Below are positions 28,222 to 36,466 of a stretch of DNA of 64,000 nucleotides, piece by piece. The position numbers were made by a program, and so were the translations under genes. The DNA lies in assembly GCF_001885945.1 (NCBI RefSeq), contig NZ_JXKQ01000004.1:62001-126000 (forward strand), read 5' to 3'. This DNA is from Enterococcus hermanniensis (GTDB taxonomy: Bacteria; Bacillota; Bacilli; Lactobacillales; Enterococcaceae). Numbering within the stretch: position 1 is the stretch's first letter; each line of letters starts with the position of its first letter. The notes below the pieces were generated by a model, which saw only the letters and a list, made by a program, of their open reading frames with translations, ran no database searches and was not told the DNA's origin.

Positions 28222-29115
28222 ATGCGAGTGAAAAAAGCAGTCATTCCAGCAGCTGGACTAGGTACACGATTCTTACCGGCAACAAAAGCAATGGCAAAAG
28301 AAATGTTGCCGATCGTTGATAAACCAACGATTCAGTTTATTGTTGAAGAAGCTTTGAATTCTGGAATTGAAGATATCTTGATAGTTACTGGAAAAGCCAA
28401 ACGTCCAATTGAAGATCATTTTGATTCAAATGTCGAGCTAGAGATGAACTTGAAGGAAAAAGGTAAAACCGATCTTTTAAAATTGGTTGAAGAAACAACA
28501 GATGTTAATCTACATTTCATTCGCCAATCGCATCCAAAAGGGTTAGGCGATGCTGTATTGCAAGCCCGTGCGTTTGTTGGGAATGAACCTTTCGTGGTCA
28601 TGCTAGGTGATGATTTGATGGAAGACCGCGTACCATTGACGAAACAATTAATGAATGACTTTGAAAAAACACATGCCTCAACCATCGCTGTGATGCGTGT
28701 CCCAGAAGAAGATACATCAAAATATGGGATCATTAATCCAGGCGAAGAAGTATCCAAAGGATTATTCAATGTTAAAAACTTTGTTGAAAAACCAAAACCA
28801 GAAGAAGCACCAAGTAACTTAGCCATCATTGGTCGTTACTTATTAACACCTGAGATTTTTGAAGTTTTGGCAAAACAAAAACCAGGTGCAGGTGGAGAAA
28901 TCCAATTAACCGATGCGATCGATACCTTGAACCGTACACAACGAGTTTTTGCTCATGAATTTAATGGCAAACGCTATGATGTCGGTGATAAATTTGGTTT
29001 CATGACAACTAGTATCGAATATGGATTAACTCATCCTGAAATTAAAGTGAAATTAAAAGATTATATCATTGCTTTGGGTAAAGAATTAAGCAATGAAGCT
29101 AAACCAAAAAAATAA
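28222..29115 (+). CDS. galU: UTP-glucose-1-phosphate uridylyltransferase
   Basis: 297 residues from ATG 28222, where the family N-terminus [32 protein letters not shown] begins. Makes UDP-glucose, the donor for glycolipids and envelope polymers; it consumes glucose-1-phosphate made by Pgm, encoded 21 kb downstream. Ribosome binding site is weak (GAGTGGG). Closely follows gpsA and ends in a strong terminator. Confidence 0.96.
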   Translation: MRVKKAVIPAAGLGTRFLPATKAMAKEMLPIVDKPTIQFIVEEALNSGIEDILIVTGKAKRPIEDHFDSNVELEMNLKEKGKTDLLKLVEETTDVNLHFIRQSHPKGLGDAVLQARAFVGNEPFVVMLGDDLMEDRVPLTKQLMNDFEKTHASTIAVMRVPEEDTSKYGIINPGEEVSKGLFNVKNFVEKPKPEEAPSNLAIIGRYLLTPEIFEVLAKQKPGAGGEIQLTDAIDTLNRTQRVFAHEFNGKRYDVGDKFGFMTTSIEYGLTHPEIKVKLKDYIIALGKELSNEAKPKK

Positions 29116-29118
29116 ACT

Positions 29119-29149
29119 AAAAGCACAGAATTTGATTCTGTGCTTTTTT
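29119..29149 (+). terminator. galU terminator
   Basis: AAAGCACAGAAT / ATTCTGTGCTTT with a three-base loop, then T residues. Confidence 0.9.
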
Positions 29150-29279
29150 ATATTGTTAGTTATTTTAAAAAAAGATAAATGCAAAATTTGTCTGATTATT
29201 ATATTAATAAAAGCTAGGAACTATCGCTTTATTTGTTATATAATGTTTTAAAGAAGAAAAAAATGGAACAGGAGGAACG

Positions 29280-29846
29280 ATGAAAACTTATCGATTAAAT
29301 AAAGAAATCGTGCTTGAATGTGCCATGGATTTAGTGGCCGAGTCTGGAATTGATGGGTTACGCTTGAATAAGATCGCGGATCGTTTGCAAGTAAAATCGC
29401 CATCTTTATATACCCATACAGGAAGTGTAACCGAACTTCGAAGCACAGTTGTCTGCCAAGCAATGAATCAATTTCGGGAACAATTAGTGGATTCTTTAAT
29501 GGGACGTTCTCAGCTTCATGCCTTCATTGAATTAGGAAAAACCTGGGCTAGCTATGCAAAAAATCAACAATCTTTTTATAGGGTATTCTATCAACCAGAC
29601 TATCAATTATTATATCAAGAAAATATCTCTGCTTTTTTAAAAGCAGCATTTAAACGGATATTTTTTGATTTTAAATTTGATGAAAAAGGGATCCAGCAAA
29701 TCGAACGAGTGTTGACGAACTATTTTCGTGGTCATACGGAACAATTTAACGATAATAGTCTGACAGAAGCAGACTTAATCAGTGATTTAGAAATCATTTA
29801 CACAGGATTGATTAAAAATATGAAGGAGGTATCTCAGGTGGTATAA
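29280..29846 (+). CDS. TetR/AcrR-family regulator
   Basis: 188 residues. N-terminal helix-turn-helix is clear (ALDLVAESG-like MDLVAESGIDGLRLNKIADRLQVKSPSLYTHTGSVTEL, about residues 14-50); the Tyr in SLYTH is the usual recognition-helix end. The C-terminal part resembles the WHG-type TetR ligand domain. Target unknown; neighbours are conserved stress-type genes on the same strand. The stop codon lies in the loop of the next terminator. Confidence 0.88.
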   Translation: MKTYRLNKEIVLECAMDLVAESGIDGLRLNKIADRLQVKSPSLYTHTGSVTELRSTVVCQAMNQFREQLVDSLMGRSQLHAFIELGKTWASYAKNQQSFYRVFYQPDYQLLYQENISAFLKAAFKRIFFDFKFDEKGIQQIERVLTNYFRGHTEQFNDNSLTEADLISDLEIIYTGLIKNMKEVSQVV

Positions 29847-29863
29847 CTGAGATCCTTTTTTTC
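29828..29863 (+). terminator. Terminator of the TetR gene
   Basis: GGTATCTCAG / CTGAGATCC (one bulged T) with the gene's TAA in the loop, then eight T residues. Confidence 0.8.
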
Positions 29864-29949
29864 TCGTTTGCTTTTAGCTCTTTCTCTTTCATTAAATTAC
29901 GTGTGAATGGTATAATTTAAGATAACAGAAGAAGAGAGAAGGCGATTGA

Positions 29950-30387
29950 ATGAGTTTAGGAGGCATTGCAGCAATTATTGCAGCACTCGCTTTTGTAGTT
30001 TTAGTTATTTTTTTAGTTCGTGTGTTGCTCCAAGTATCAAAAACAGTTGAAAAGGTTGAAACAACAGTGGCCGAGGCAAATACGACAATCGATGTTCTAA
30101 CCAAAGACGTTGATTTGCTGATGCAGCAAGTAGAAGGCTTATTAGTCAAAGGCAATCATTTATTAAACGATATAAATGGAAAAGTCGAAACGATCGATCC
30201 ATTATTTACCGCAGTAGCTGACTTAAGTGAAAGTGTTTCTGCATTGAATAATTCAAGCCGCAATTTGGCAGTAAAAGTTGGCGGTGTTGGAAAAAATGCA
30301 GCTAAGGTTAGTGCTGCGGGGAAAGTCGGAACAACAACCATGAAGTTTTTCAAACATCGTAAAGCTACAACGAAAGCGGAGGGATAG
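29950..30387 (+). CDS. DUF948-domain membrane protein
   Basis: 145 residues. One N-terminal membrane helix (IAAIIAALAFVVLVIFLVRVLLQV, about 4-27) is followed by an alpha-helical DUF948 region with heptad character (VEKVETTVAEANTTIDVLTKDVDLLMQQVEG). A basic tail closes the protein (KFFKHRKATTKAEG). Function is unknown. It is two bases from the YtxH gene and almost certainly co-transcribed with it, a conserved pair in enterococci. Confidence 0.88.
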   Translation: MSLGGIAAIIAALAFVVLVIFLVRVLLQVSKTVEKVETTVAEANTTIDVLTKDVDLLMQQVEGLLVKGNHLLNDINGKVETIDPLFTAVADLSESVSALNNSSRNLAVKVGGVGKNAAKVSAAGKVGTTTMKFFKHRKATTKAEG

Positions 30388-30389
30388 AG

Positions 30390-30956
30390 ATGGCGAAACG
30401 TGGAGGATTTTTAGCAGGAGCACTCATTGGAGGTGCAGCTGCAGCAGCGATAGCAGTGTTATTAACACCTAAATCTGGTAAACAGATGCGCGAAGATTTA
30501 GCAAAAAAAACAGATGACTTTTTAGATTTGGCCTCAGATTATACAGATGATTTTGTAAACAAGACAAGTGAAATGAGCTCGATCGTAAAAGATCGCGCAT
30601 CAGACCTAAGTGATCAAGCGAGTGGACTAGCAGCTAACGTTAAAGGAACAGTCGATGATTCGATGGCGGAGATGGATGATATCACATCAGATACATTAGC
30701 AGATTTGAAACGCCAAAGTTCTGATTTGTCTGATCGTTTCCGTAAAGCCTCAAAAGATGTCCAAGATGTGGCTGAAGATACTTCAGATGATATCGTGATT
30801 GATGTGAAAAATACAAACGAAGAAGCCAAAGATCTGGTTTCTAAAACTTCAGAAGACGTGGCTGATAAAGCCAAAGATTTAAAAGAAGAGACGACTGATT
30901 TTTCTGAGATCAAAGAGGAATTAAAAGGTGAAGTTGAAAAAAATAATCCTGAATAA
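30390..30956 (+). CDS. YtxH-domain general-stress-type protein
   Basis: 188 residues. The YtxH N-terminus has a glycine/alanine-rich membrane helix (GGFLAGALIGGAAAAAIAVLLTP, about 4-26) and the motif TPKSGKQMREDLAKK. The remainder is a long acidic amphipathic helical tail rich in SDLSDQ/DDI/SKTSEDV repeats. Bacillus YtxH is general stress induced; the molecular role is not known. Second gene after DUF948, closed by a bidirectional terminator. Confidence 0.88.
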   Translation: MAKRGGFLAGALIGGAAAAAIAVLLTPKSGKQMREDLAKKTDDFLDLASDYTDDFVNKTSEMSSIVKDRASDLSDQASGLAANVKGTVDDSMAEMDDITSDTLADLKRQSSDLSDRFRKASKDVQDVAEDTSDDIVIDVKNTNEEAKDLVSKTSEDVADKAKDLKEETTDFSEIKEELKGEVEKNNPE

Positions 30957-30966
30957 CAAAAAAAGA

Positions 30967-31002
30967 AAAGCCGCTATTCTTTAAGAATAGCGGCTTTTTT
31001 TT
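30967..31002. terminator. Bidirectional terminator between ytxH-like gene and pepQ
   Basis: AAAAGCCGCTATTCT / AGAATAGCGGCTTTT with a three-base loop, A-tract on the left and T-tract on the right; it serves both convergent genes. Confidence 0.92.
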
Positions 31003-32104
31003 ATAAAATTTGTAATTCTTTGGATGTTTTAGTAAATGGAATGCACCCATCTTTAGTTACATAGATACAATCTTCAATTCGAACACCGACATCATTAGGT
31101 AAATAAATCCCTGGTTCGATCGAGAAGCACATGCCTTCTTTTATGACTAGATCATTTCCGCCAACAATCTGAGGAAATTCATGGATTGTTGTGCCAATAC
31201 CATGACCTAGACGATGATTAAAGTATTCACCATAGCCATGCCCAGCAATGACATCACGAGCAATTTTGTCTAATTCGCCACAAGTTATCCCAGGTTTTAC
31301 TGCTGCTTGGGCTTTTAATTGGGCCTCTAAAACAATATTATAGATATCTTTTTGGTGATCTGTTGGTTTGCCACAAGCAATCGTTCGGGTAGCATCACTG
31401 CAATAGCCATTCACGATGGTTCCAAGATCAAATAGCACCAATTCATTTTCTTTAATTGTATTTTTGCCTGGCGTTCCATGAGGGCTAGCAGCATTTGGAC
31501 CTGCCAATACTTCTGTTGGAAAGGACATTTCTTTAATGCCTTTCTTTTTTAATTCGTATTCGATCTCCGCTACGACTTCTTCTTCAGTGATCCCAGGGCG
31601 GACATGTCGAAAGCCAATTTCGAAAGCTAAATCTGCTGTCGATCCTGCTTCAATCAAATGTTGGCATTCGGTCTCAGTTTTATATAGTTGTAATTCTTGG
31701 ATCAACGGGGTTAAGTCCGCAGAAAAATCAGTGTTGGTAAAAGCATCGTTCAAACGTGCATAGCGGTCTAAAACCAATTGATTTTTTTCTAAGGCCATTT
31801 TTTTTGGTGCACCATAGCGTTGATTGATTTCAGCGATGATCAATGAAAAAGGATCTTGGCTATCTAAATACCCAACGACATCATATTCAAAACTACTAGC
31901 TTTAGCATCTTCAACTTCTAGTCCTGGTGCAAATAAGAAAGGATCTTTTTCTAATGGAATAAACAAAGCTAAGACACGTTCCATTGGATTGCTTTCAAAG
32001 CCTGAAAAGTAACCGATGTGACTAGCATCTGAGATATAGGCTAAATCGACTCCGTTCGTTTGCATCCAATTTCGTAATTCGTTAAGTTTTTCTTGGTTCA
32101 TCAT
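31001..32104 (-). CDS. pepQ: Xaa-Pro dipeptidase (M24 family)
   Basis: 367 residues. Creatinase-like N-terminal domain (about 1-130) and pita-bread metallopeptidase domain. Metal ligands are visible in FDLGTIVNGYCSDATRT (two Asp), HRLGHGIGTTIHEFP (His), FSIEPGIY (Glu) and VRIEDCIYV (Glu). Cleaves X-Pro dipeptides from peptide nutrition. It is divergent from ccpA, the arrangement known in lactobacilli and enterococci, and the shared region carries cre-type sites. Two adjacent ATG codons (32104, 32101) could start it. Confidence 0.95.
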   Translation of the reverse strand: MMNQEKLNELRNWMQTNGVDLAYISDASHIGYFSGFESNPMERVLALFIPLEKDPFLFAPGLEVEDAKASSFEYDVVGYLDSQDPFSLIIAEINQRYGAPKKMALEKNQLVLDRYARLNDAFTNTDFSADLTPLIQELQLYKTETECQHLIEAGSTADLAFEIGFRHVRPGITEEEVVAEIEYELKKKGIKEMSFPTEVLAGPNAASPHGTPGKNTIKENELVLFDLGTIVNGYCSDATRTIACGKPTDHQKDIYNIVLEAQLKAQAAVKPGITCGELDKIARDVIAGHGYGEYFNHRLGHGIGTTIHEFPQIVGGNDLVIKEGMCFSIEPGIYLPNDVGVRIEDCIYVTKDGCIPFTKTSKELQIL

Positions 32105-32133
32105 ACTTCCTTCTTCCTTTTAGTATCATAATC

Positions 32134-32162
32134 ATTGTAACACTAATAAAAAATATTGGAAA
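32134..32162 (-). promoter_or_regulatory. Candidate pepQ promoter
   Basis: On the minus strand TTTCCA (32157-32162) and TACAAT (32134-32139) with 17 bases between, 30 bases before the pepQ start. The 32171 cre-type site lies directly upstream of this -35. Confidence 0.55.
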
Positions 32163-32170
32163 ATGCAACA

Positions 32171-32185
32171 TGTAAAACGTTTACA
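32171..32185. promoter_or_regulatory. cre-type site 1 (pepQ/ccpA)
   Basis: TGTAAAACGTTTACA: near-palindrome with TGTAA/TTACA arms and central CG. It is 15 bases long, one longer than the standard 14-base cre. It lies between the pepQ and ccpA promoters. Confidence 0.7.
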
Positions 32186-32203
32186 TCGTTTTGAAGAAAA
32201 ATG

Positions 32204-32218
32204 TGTAAAACGGTTGCA
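32204..32218. promoter_or_regulatory. cre-type site 2 overlapping the ccpA -35
   Basis: TGTAAAACGGTTGCA overlaps TTGCAA (32214-32219), the -35 of ccpA. Binding of CcpA here would block its own promoter. Confidence 0.65.
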
Positions 32219-32242
32219 ATCGCTGAAACAACGTGCTATTAT
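32214..32242 (+). promoter_or_regulatory. ccpA promoter
   Basis: TTGCAA (32214-32219), 17-base spacer, TATTAT (32237-32242); 54 bases before the ccpA start. Confidence 0.75.
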
Positions 32243-32296
32243 CTTTTAGAAATGTAAATGACATTTTCTGAAAACATTATTAAAAGGAGTATATCC

Positions 32297-33304
32297 ATGG
32301 AAAAGCAAACAATTACGATATATGATGTTGCTCGTGAAGCGAATGTTTCAATGGCAACTGTTTCTCGTGTGGTTAACGGCAACCCAAATGTAAAACCAAC
32401 AACTCGCAAAAAGGTATTAGAAGTCATTGAACGTTTAGACTATCGTCCTAATGCTGTTGCGCGTGGTTTAGCAAGTAAGAAAACAACGACTGTTGGTGTT
32501 ATCATTCCTGATGTTAGCAATATGTTTTTTGCATCATTGGCTCGCGGAATCGATGATATTGCAACAATGTATAAATACAATATTATTTTAGCTAACTCTG
32601 ACGGAGAAGCACAAAAAGAAGTAAACGTTTTGAACAATTTATTAGCAAAACAAGTGGATGGTGTAATCTTCATGGGACATCGTATTACAGACGAAATCCG
32701 TGCGGAATTTTCTCGTTCAAAAACACCGATTGTTTTAGCTGGTTCAATTGATCCTGACGAACAAGTAGGTAGTGTGAACATCGATTACGCTGCAGCTACA
32801 AAAGAATCAATCGACTTACTAGCAAAACACGGCAATGAAAAAATTGCCTTCATCAGTGGCGCATTGATCGATCCAATCAATGGACAAGCACGTTTAGGTG
32901 GATACAAACAAGCATTAACTGAAAATAACTTAGATTACAATGAAGGCTTGATTTTTGAAGCGCTTTATAACTTCAAAGAAGGCCTAGCTTTAACTGATCG
33001 TATTTTAAATAGCGGCGCAACTGCTGCCTATGTAACTGATGATGAATTAGCGATTGGTTTATTAGATGGTCTACTTGATAAAGGAATCAAAGTTCCTGAA
33101 GATTTCGAAATCATTACAAGTAATGATTCATTGTTAACAGAAGTGGCTCGTCCACGTGTAAGTACTGTAACACAGCCTTTATATGATATCGGTGCAGTAT
33201 CAATGCGTTTGTTAACAAAAATGATGAACAAAGAAGACGTAGAACAAAAAACAATTGAATTACCACATGGTATTATTGAAAAAGGTTCTACTAAAAATAA
33301 TTAA
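32297..33304 (+). CDS. ccpA: Catabolite control protein A
   Basis: 335 residues from ATG 32297 after AAAAGGAG. LacI-family head TITIYDVAREANVSMATVSRVVNGNPNVKPTTRKKV, hinge YRPNAVARGLASKKT, then a periplasmic-binding-like core. Binds cre sites with HPr-Ser-P, the product of HprK encoded 7 kb upstream. Divergent from pepQ; two cre-type sites in the intergenic region support autoregulation. A perfect palindromic terminator follows. Confidence 0.97.
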   Translation: MEKQTITIYDVAREANVSMATVSRVVNGNPNVKPTTRKKVLEVIERLDYRPNAVARGLASKKTTTVGVIIPDVSNMFFASLARGIDDIATMYKYNIILANSDGEAQKEVNVLNNLLAKQVDGVIFMGHRITDEIRAEFSRSKTPIVLAGSIDPDEQVGSVNIDYAAATKESIDLLAKHGNEKIAFISGALIDPINGQARLGGYKQALTENNLDYNEGLIFEALYNFKEGLALTDRILNSGATAAYVTDDELAIGLLDGLLDKGIKVPEDFEIITSNDSLLTEVARPRVSTVTQPLYDIGAVSMRLLTKMMNKEDVEQKTIELPHGIIEKGSTKNN

Positions 33305-33306
33305 AT

Positions 33307-33353
33307 AAAAAAGCGGAGGCAAAAGTAGTACTACTTTTGCCTCCGCTTTTTTT
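33307..33353. terminator. Bidirectional terminator between ccpA and treR
   Basis: GCGGAGGCAAAAGTAG (33313-33328) pairs perfectly with 33331-33346, with A-tract and T-tract on either side. Its inner AAAAGTA core is shared with the pstS terminator. Confidence 0.92.
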
Positions 33354-33447
33354 GTGGATGTAGCTTGTTGAAAAAATGCTCAAATAAAGTTGTTTGAACT
33401 TTTTTGCTTACTAGAATCAAATGGCTTCGTATTCTAATTTTTTTCCG

Positions 33448-34170
33448 TCACATGGTGGAAGGGTGACGACGGGCAAAATCGAAAAATCGAAATTTGTCGA
33501 CTTGATGACGGCTTTCCGTATATTGAAATTGCCGAGCATCATTGGTAAAGACGCGACTTTTTACGGAGACGATATTAATATCCTGTTGATTAAGGTCAAG
33601 AAGTTCACGATCTTCAGCCGATAAGGCATCGATGATGATTTCTTTTTCAGCAAAAGCAATATTCAATCCCAATTGATTTTCAAAGTAACGATAAATCGAA
33701 TCTTTCGCAATTTCGGTATCTAACTCTGGGACAACTGAAGTCAATAACAGATCTTTATCCAATATGACTTTTTTTTGGTCAATGGCTCGCGTGCGGATCA
33801 AGCGCCAACAACTCACACCTGCTTCAAAACCGGTGAGGTTAGAGAGTGGTTGATCAATAATAATTTTTTTTAAGCTGACAACCTCGGTACTGCTCTCATA
33901 TCCGTAGGAATTTTGTAATTCTTTATAGCTAGTTAAGCCCGAAACTGGAAAACGCAGCTGTTCACGCTTTAATACTAATGATCCTTTGCCTTGAATTTTC
34001 TGAATATAACCATTAGCCATTAACAGGGACAGGGCTTTTCGGATAGTATCTCTTGAAACGTTATAAGTTTGCCGCAATTTATTTTCACTAGGTAAAAAAG
34101 TATCCGGTTCATAGATACCTTTTAAGATGCCACGTTCAATCGTTTGATAGATTACTTCATAATTTTTCAT
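33448..34170 (-). CDS. treR: Trehalose operon repressor (GntR family)
   Basis: About 240 residues; I choose ATG 34170 because AGGAG lies ten bases before it, whereas an in-frame ATG nine bases earlier is too close. Winged-helix head NYEVIYQTIERGILKGIYEPDTFLPSENKLRQTYNVSRDTIRKAL and a UTRA domain. In Firmicutes TreR releases DNA on binding trehalose-6-phosphate. It is divergent from treP, and ACTTRT-N4-AYAAGT palindromes sit in front of both transcripts. Confidence 0.93.
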   Translation of the reverse strand: MKNYEVIYQTIERGILKGIYEPDTFLPSENKLRQTYNVSRDTIRKALSLLMANGYIQKIQGKGSLVLKREQLRFPVSGLTSYKELQNSYGYESSTEVVSLKKIIIDQPLSNLTGFEAGVSCWRLIRTRAIDQKKVILDKDLLLTSVVPELDTEIAKDSIYRYFENQLGLNIAFAEKEIIIDALSAEDRELLDLNQQDINIVSVKSRVFTNDARQFQYTESRHQVDKFRFFDFARRHPSTM

Positions 34171-34186
34171 CGAACACATTCTCCTA

Positions 34187-34202
34187 ACTTGTCCGTATAA
34201 GT
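34187..34202. promoter_or_regulatory. TreR operator at treR
   Basis: ACTTGTCCGTATAAGT, an imperfect palindrome lying just after the treR -10 element. It shares the form ACTTRTCCRTAYAAGT with the site before treP. Confidence 0.7.
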
Positions 34203-34208
34203 ATTTTT

Positions 34209-34237
34209 ATTATACAAAGAAATACTCAGTAAGTAAA
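34209..34237 (-). promoter_or_regulatory. treR promoter
   Basis: On the minus strand TTTACT (34232-34237), 17-base spacer and TATAAT (34209-34214). Confidence 0.65.
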
Positions 34238-34407
34238 ACAGCTGACAATTTAACTTGAAAAAATAAATGAGAAAACTTTTATTTAAAGCGAAACTTGTGG
34301 GGTGTTCTACCAACATGTTTGGCATAACAGGACTACTTTTTAATTTATAAAGATTGTTATTCTTTGTTAAGATTAAAAAAAAATGATAAAAATAAAAAAG
34401 AGTAAAA

Positions 34408-34422
34408 TGTAAGCGATTTACA
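34408..34422. promoter_or_regulatory. cre-type site at treP
   Basis: TGTAAGCGATTTACA; read on the minus strand it fits TGTAAANCGNTTRCA, the same 15-base pattern as the two ccpA sites. It covers the treP -35 (TTTACA). Confidence 0.65.
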
Positions 34423-34445
34423 AAAATGTTAAAAAACTTTATAGT
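34417..34445 (+). promoter_or_regulatory. treP promoter
   Basis: TTTACA (34417-34422), 17-base spacer, TATAGT (34440-34445). The -35 is inside the cre-type site and the start point falls just before the TreR operator. Confidence 0.7.
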
Positions 34446-34460
34446 AAACGTATTAATTGA

Positions 34461-34476
34461 ACTTATCCATACAAGT
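34461..34476. promoter_or_regulatory. TreR operator at treP
   Basis: ACTTATCCATACAAGT, matching the operator before treR. It lies 16 bases after the treP -10, ahead of the CGGAGGG ribosome binding site. Confidence 0.7.
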
Positions 34477-34500
34477 TTATTTTATTCGGAGGGAAAAAAG

Positions 34501-36447
34501 ATGGGAAAGTATGAAAAGGATTCAAAAGATCTGTTGGCAGCCATTGGTGGGACAGAAAACATTTCAGCCGTTACACATTGTGCTACGCGGATGCGATTTG
34601 TTTTGAACGATCCAAAAAAAGCTGACGAGAAACAAATTGAAGATATCCCAAGTGTTAAAGGTATGTTTACCAATGCCGGTCAATTTCAAGTAATCGTCGG
34701 GAATGATGTTGCTACTTTTTACAATGAATTTGCGGCAGTTTCTGGGGTCAAAGGTGTTTCTAAAGAAGCGGCGAAGTCAGCTGCGAAGCAAAATCAAAAC
34801 CCAGTGCAACGTGCAATCACAGTATTAGCAGAAATTTTTACGCCGTTATTACCAGCAATTATCGTCGGTGGTTTGATTTTAGGCTTCCGTAATATTTTGG
34901 AAGCTGTACCAATGGGATGGCTAGATGGTCAAACAATCGTTCAAGCCTCTCAATTTTGGGATGGTGTGAATAGTTTCTTATGGTTGCCAGGTGAAGCGAT
35001 TTTCCATTTCCTACCAGTAGGGATTACGTGGAGTATTGCTCGTAAAATGGGTGCAACTGAGATTCTAGGGATTGTTCTAGGAATCACGCTAGTATCTCCG
35101 CAATTATTGAATGCGTATGCAGTAAATGGTACGACAGCGGCAGAGATCGCGAAAGATTGGACTTGGAATTTTGGTTTCTTTACGATTGATAAAATTGGTT
35201 ATCAAGCGCAAGTTATCCCAGCGATGTTGGCCGGATTTTTATTGGTTTACTTAGAGCGTTTCTTCCGGAAACGTATCCCAGAAGCAATCTCAATGATTTT
35301 TGTTCCATTCTTTTCATTAATTCCGACAATCCTAGCTGCTCATCTTATTTTGGGACCGATTGGTTGGAAAATCGGAACAGCAATTTCAGCAGTTGTAAAT
35401 GCGGGATTGACATCAAGTGTTAGCTGGTTATTCGGCGGTATTTTTGGCGCGTTATATTCGCCATTAGTAATCACGGGGCTACACCATACAACTCTAGCGA
35501 TCGATTCACAGCTGATCGCGGATTTTGGGTCAACGAATTTATGGCCAATGATTTGTTTATCAAATATTGCTCAAGGTGCAGCAGTACTTGCAATCGTCTT
35601 TGCTCACCGTGGAAATAAAAAAGAAGAACAAGTTTCGATTCCTTCTGTTATTTCAGCTTGGTTAGGTGTAACTGAGCCAGCGATGTTCGGAATCAATTTG
35701 AAATATACCTATCCATTTATTGCGGCGATGATCGGTAGTGGAATTGCCGGTTTATTCGTTACTTTATTCAAAGTTCGTGCGTTATCCATCGGTGTTGGGG
35801 GCTTACCAGGGATCTTAGCGATTCGTCCACAAGATTATTTGATCTTTGGTATTGGTATGTTGATTGCGATCGTTGTTCCATTCGTCTTGACGTTAGCCTT
35901 TCGTAAAGTCGGCTTATTCAATAAAATTGATCAAATCGAAGAAGGCAATGAGCCATCATTAGACAATCAACCAACTAAAAAAACGGGTGCCATCGTTGAA
36001 TTATTTGCACCAATCACAGGATTCCTTCAACCATTAAACAAAGCAAAAGATCCTGTTTTTGCTGAAGGCATGATGGGGCAAGGCGCAGTGATCGAACCAA
36101 GTGAAGGAAAATTAGTTGCACCGTTTGATGGTCATATCAGTCTGCTTTTCCCAACGAAACATGCAATTGGGTTAGTTAGTAATGAAGGAACAGAAGTATT
36201 GATCCATATCGGAATCGATACGGTGAAGTTAGATGGACAATACTTTACGAGTCATATTAAACAAGGCGATGCAGTGGAAAAAGGACAGTTATTAATGGAA
36301 TTTGATATCGATGCGATCAAAGCTGCCGGCTATGATGTTCAAACACCGATTATCGTGACAAATTCTACGGATTATCAAGTGGATTCATTGATTGAAGAAG
36401 CACCAGTTACAAATGCAGAAAAAATCTTAGTAGCTACTGAGTTATAG
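34501..36447 (+). CDS. treP: Trehalose PTS transporter EIIBCA
   Basis: 648 residues from ATG 34501. Domain order EIIB (phosphorylated cysteine in THCATRMRF, C27), EIIC (about 105-470, including GEAIFHFLPVGITWS and ITGLHHTTLAID), then a C-terminal glucose-type EIIA (active histidine in VLIHIGIDTVKL). Imports trehalose as trehalose-6-phosphate. Fused EIIA removes the need for a separate EIIA. Under dual control by TreR operator and a cre-type site. treC follows 19 bases later. Confidence 0.94.
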   Translation: MGKYEKDSKDLLAAIGGTENISAVTHCATRMRFVLNDPKKADEKQIEDIPSVKGMFTNAGQFQVIVGNDVATFYNEFAAVSGVKGVSKEAAKSAAKQNQNPVQRAITVLAEIFTPLLPAIIVGGLILGFRNILEAVPMGWLDGQTIVQASQFWDGVNSFLWLPGEAIFHFLPVGITWSIARKMGATEILGIVLGITLVSPQLLNAYAVNGTTAAEIAKDWTWNFGFFTIDKIGYQAQVIPAMLAGFLLVYLERFFRKRIPEAISMIFVPFFSLIPTILAAHLILGPIGWKIGTAISAVVNAGLTSSVSWLFGGIFGALYSPLVITGLHHTTLAIDSQLIADFGSTNLWPMICLSNIAQGAAVLAIVFAHRGNKKEEQVSIPSVISAWLGVTEPAMFGINLKYTYPFIAAMIGSGIAGLFVTLFKVRALSIGVGGLPGILAIRPQDYLIFGIGMLIAIVVPFVLTLAFRKVGLFNKIDQIEEGNEPSLDNQPTKKTGAIVELFAPITGFLQPLNKAKDPVFAEGMMGQGAVIEPSEGKLVAPFDGHISLLFPTKHAIGLVSNEGTEVLIHIGIDTVKLDGQYFTSHIKQGDAVEKGQLLMEFDIDAIKAAGYDVQTPIIVTNSTDYQVDSLIEEAPVTNAEKILVATEL

Positions 36448-36466
36448 AGAGAAGTTGGAGGACACA

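Larger units (their letters stand above)
34171..34500. other. treR-treP divergent control region
   Basis: This 330-base gap holds the treR promoter and operator near 34187-34237 and the treP cre-type site, promoter and operator near 34408-34476. Between them (34240-34400) lies AT-rich sequence with no feature I can name. Confidence 0.7.
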
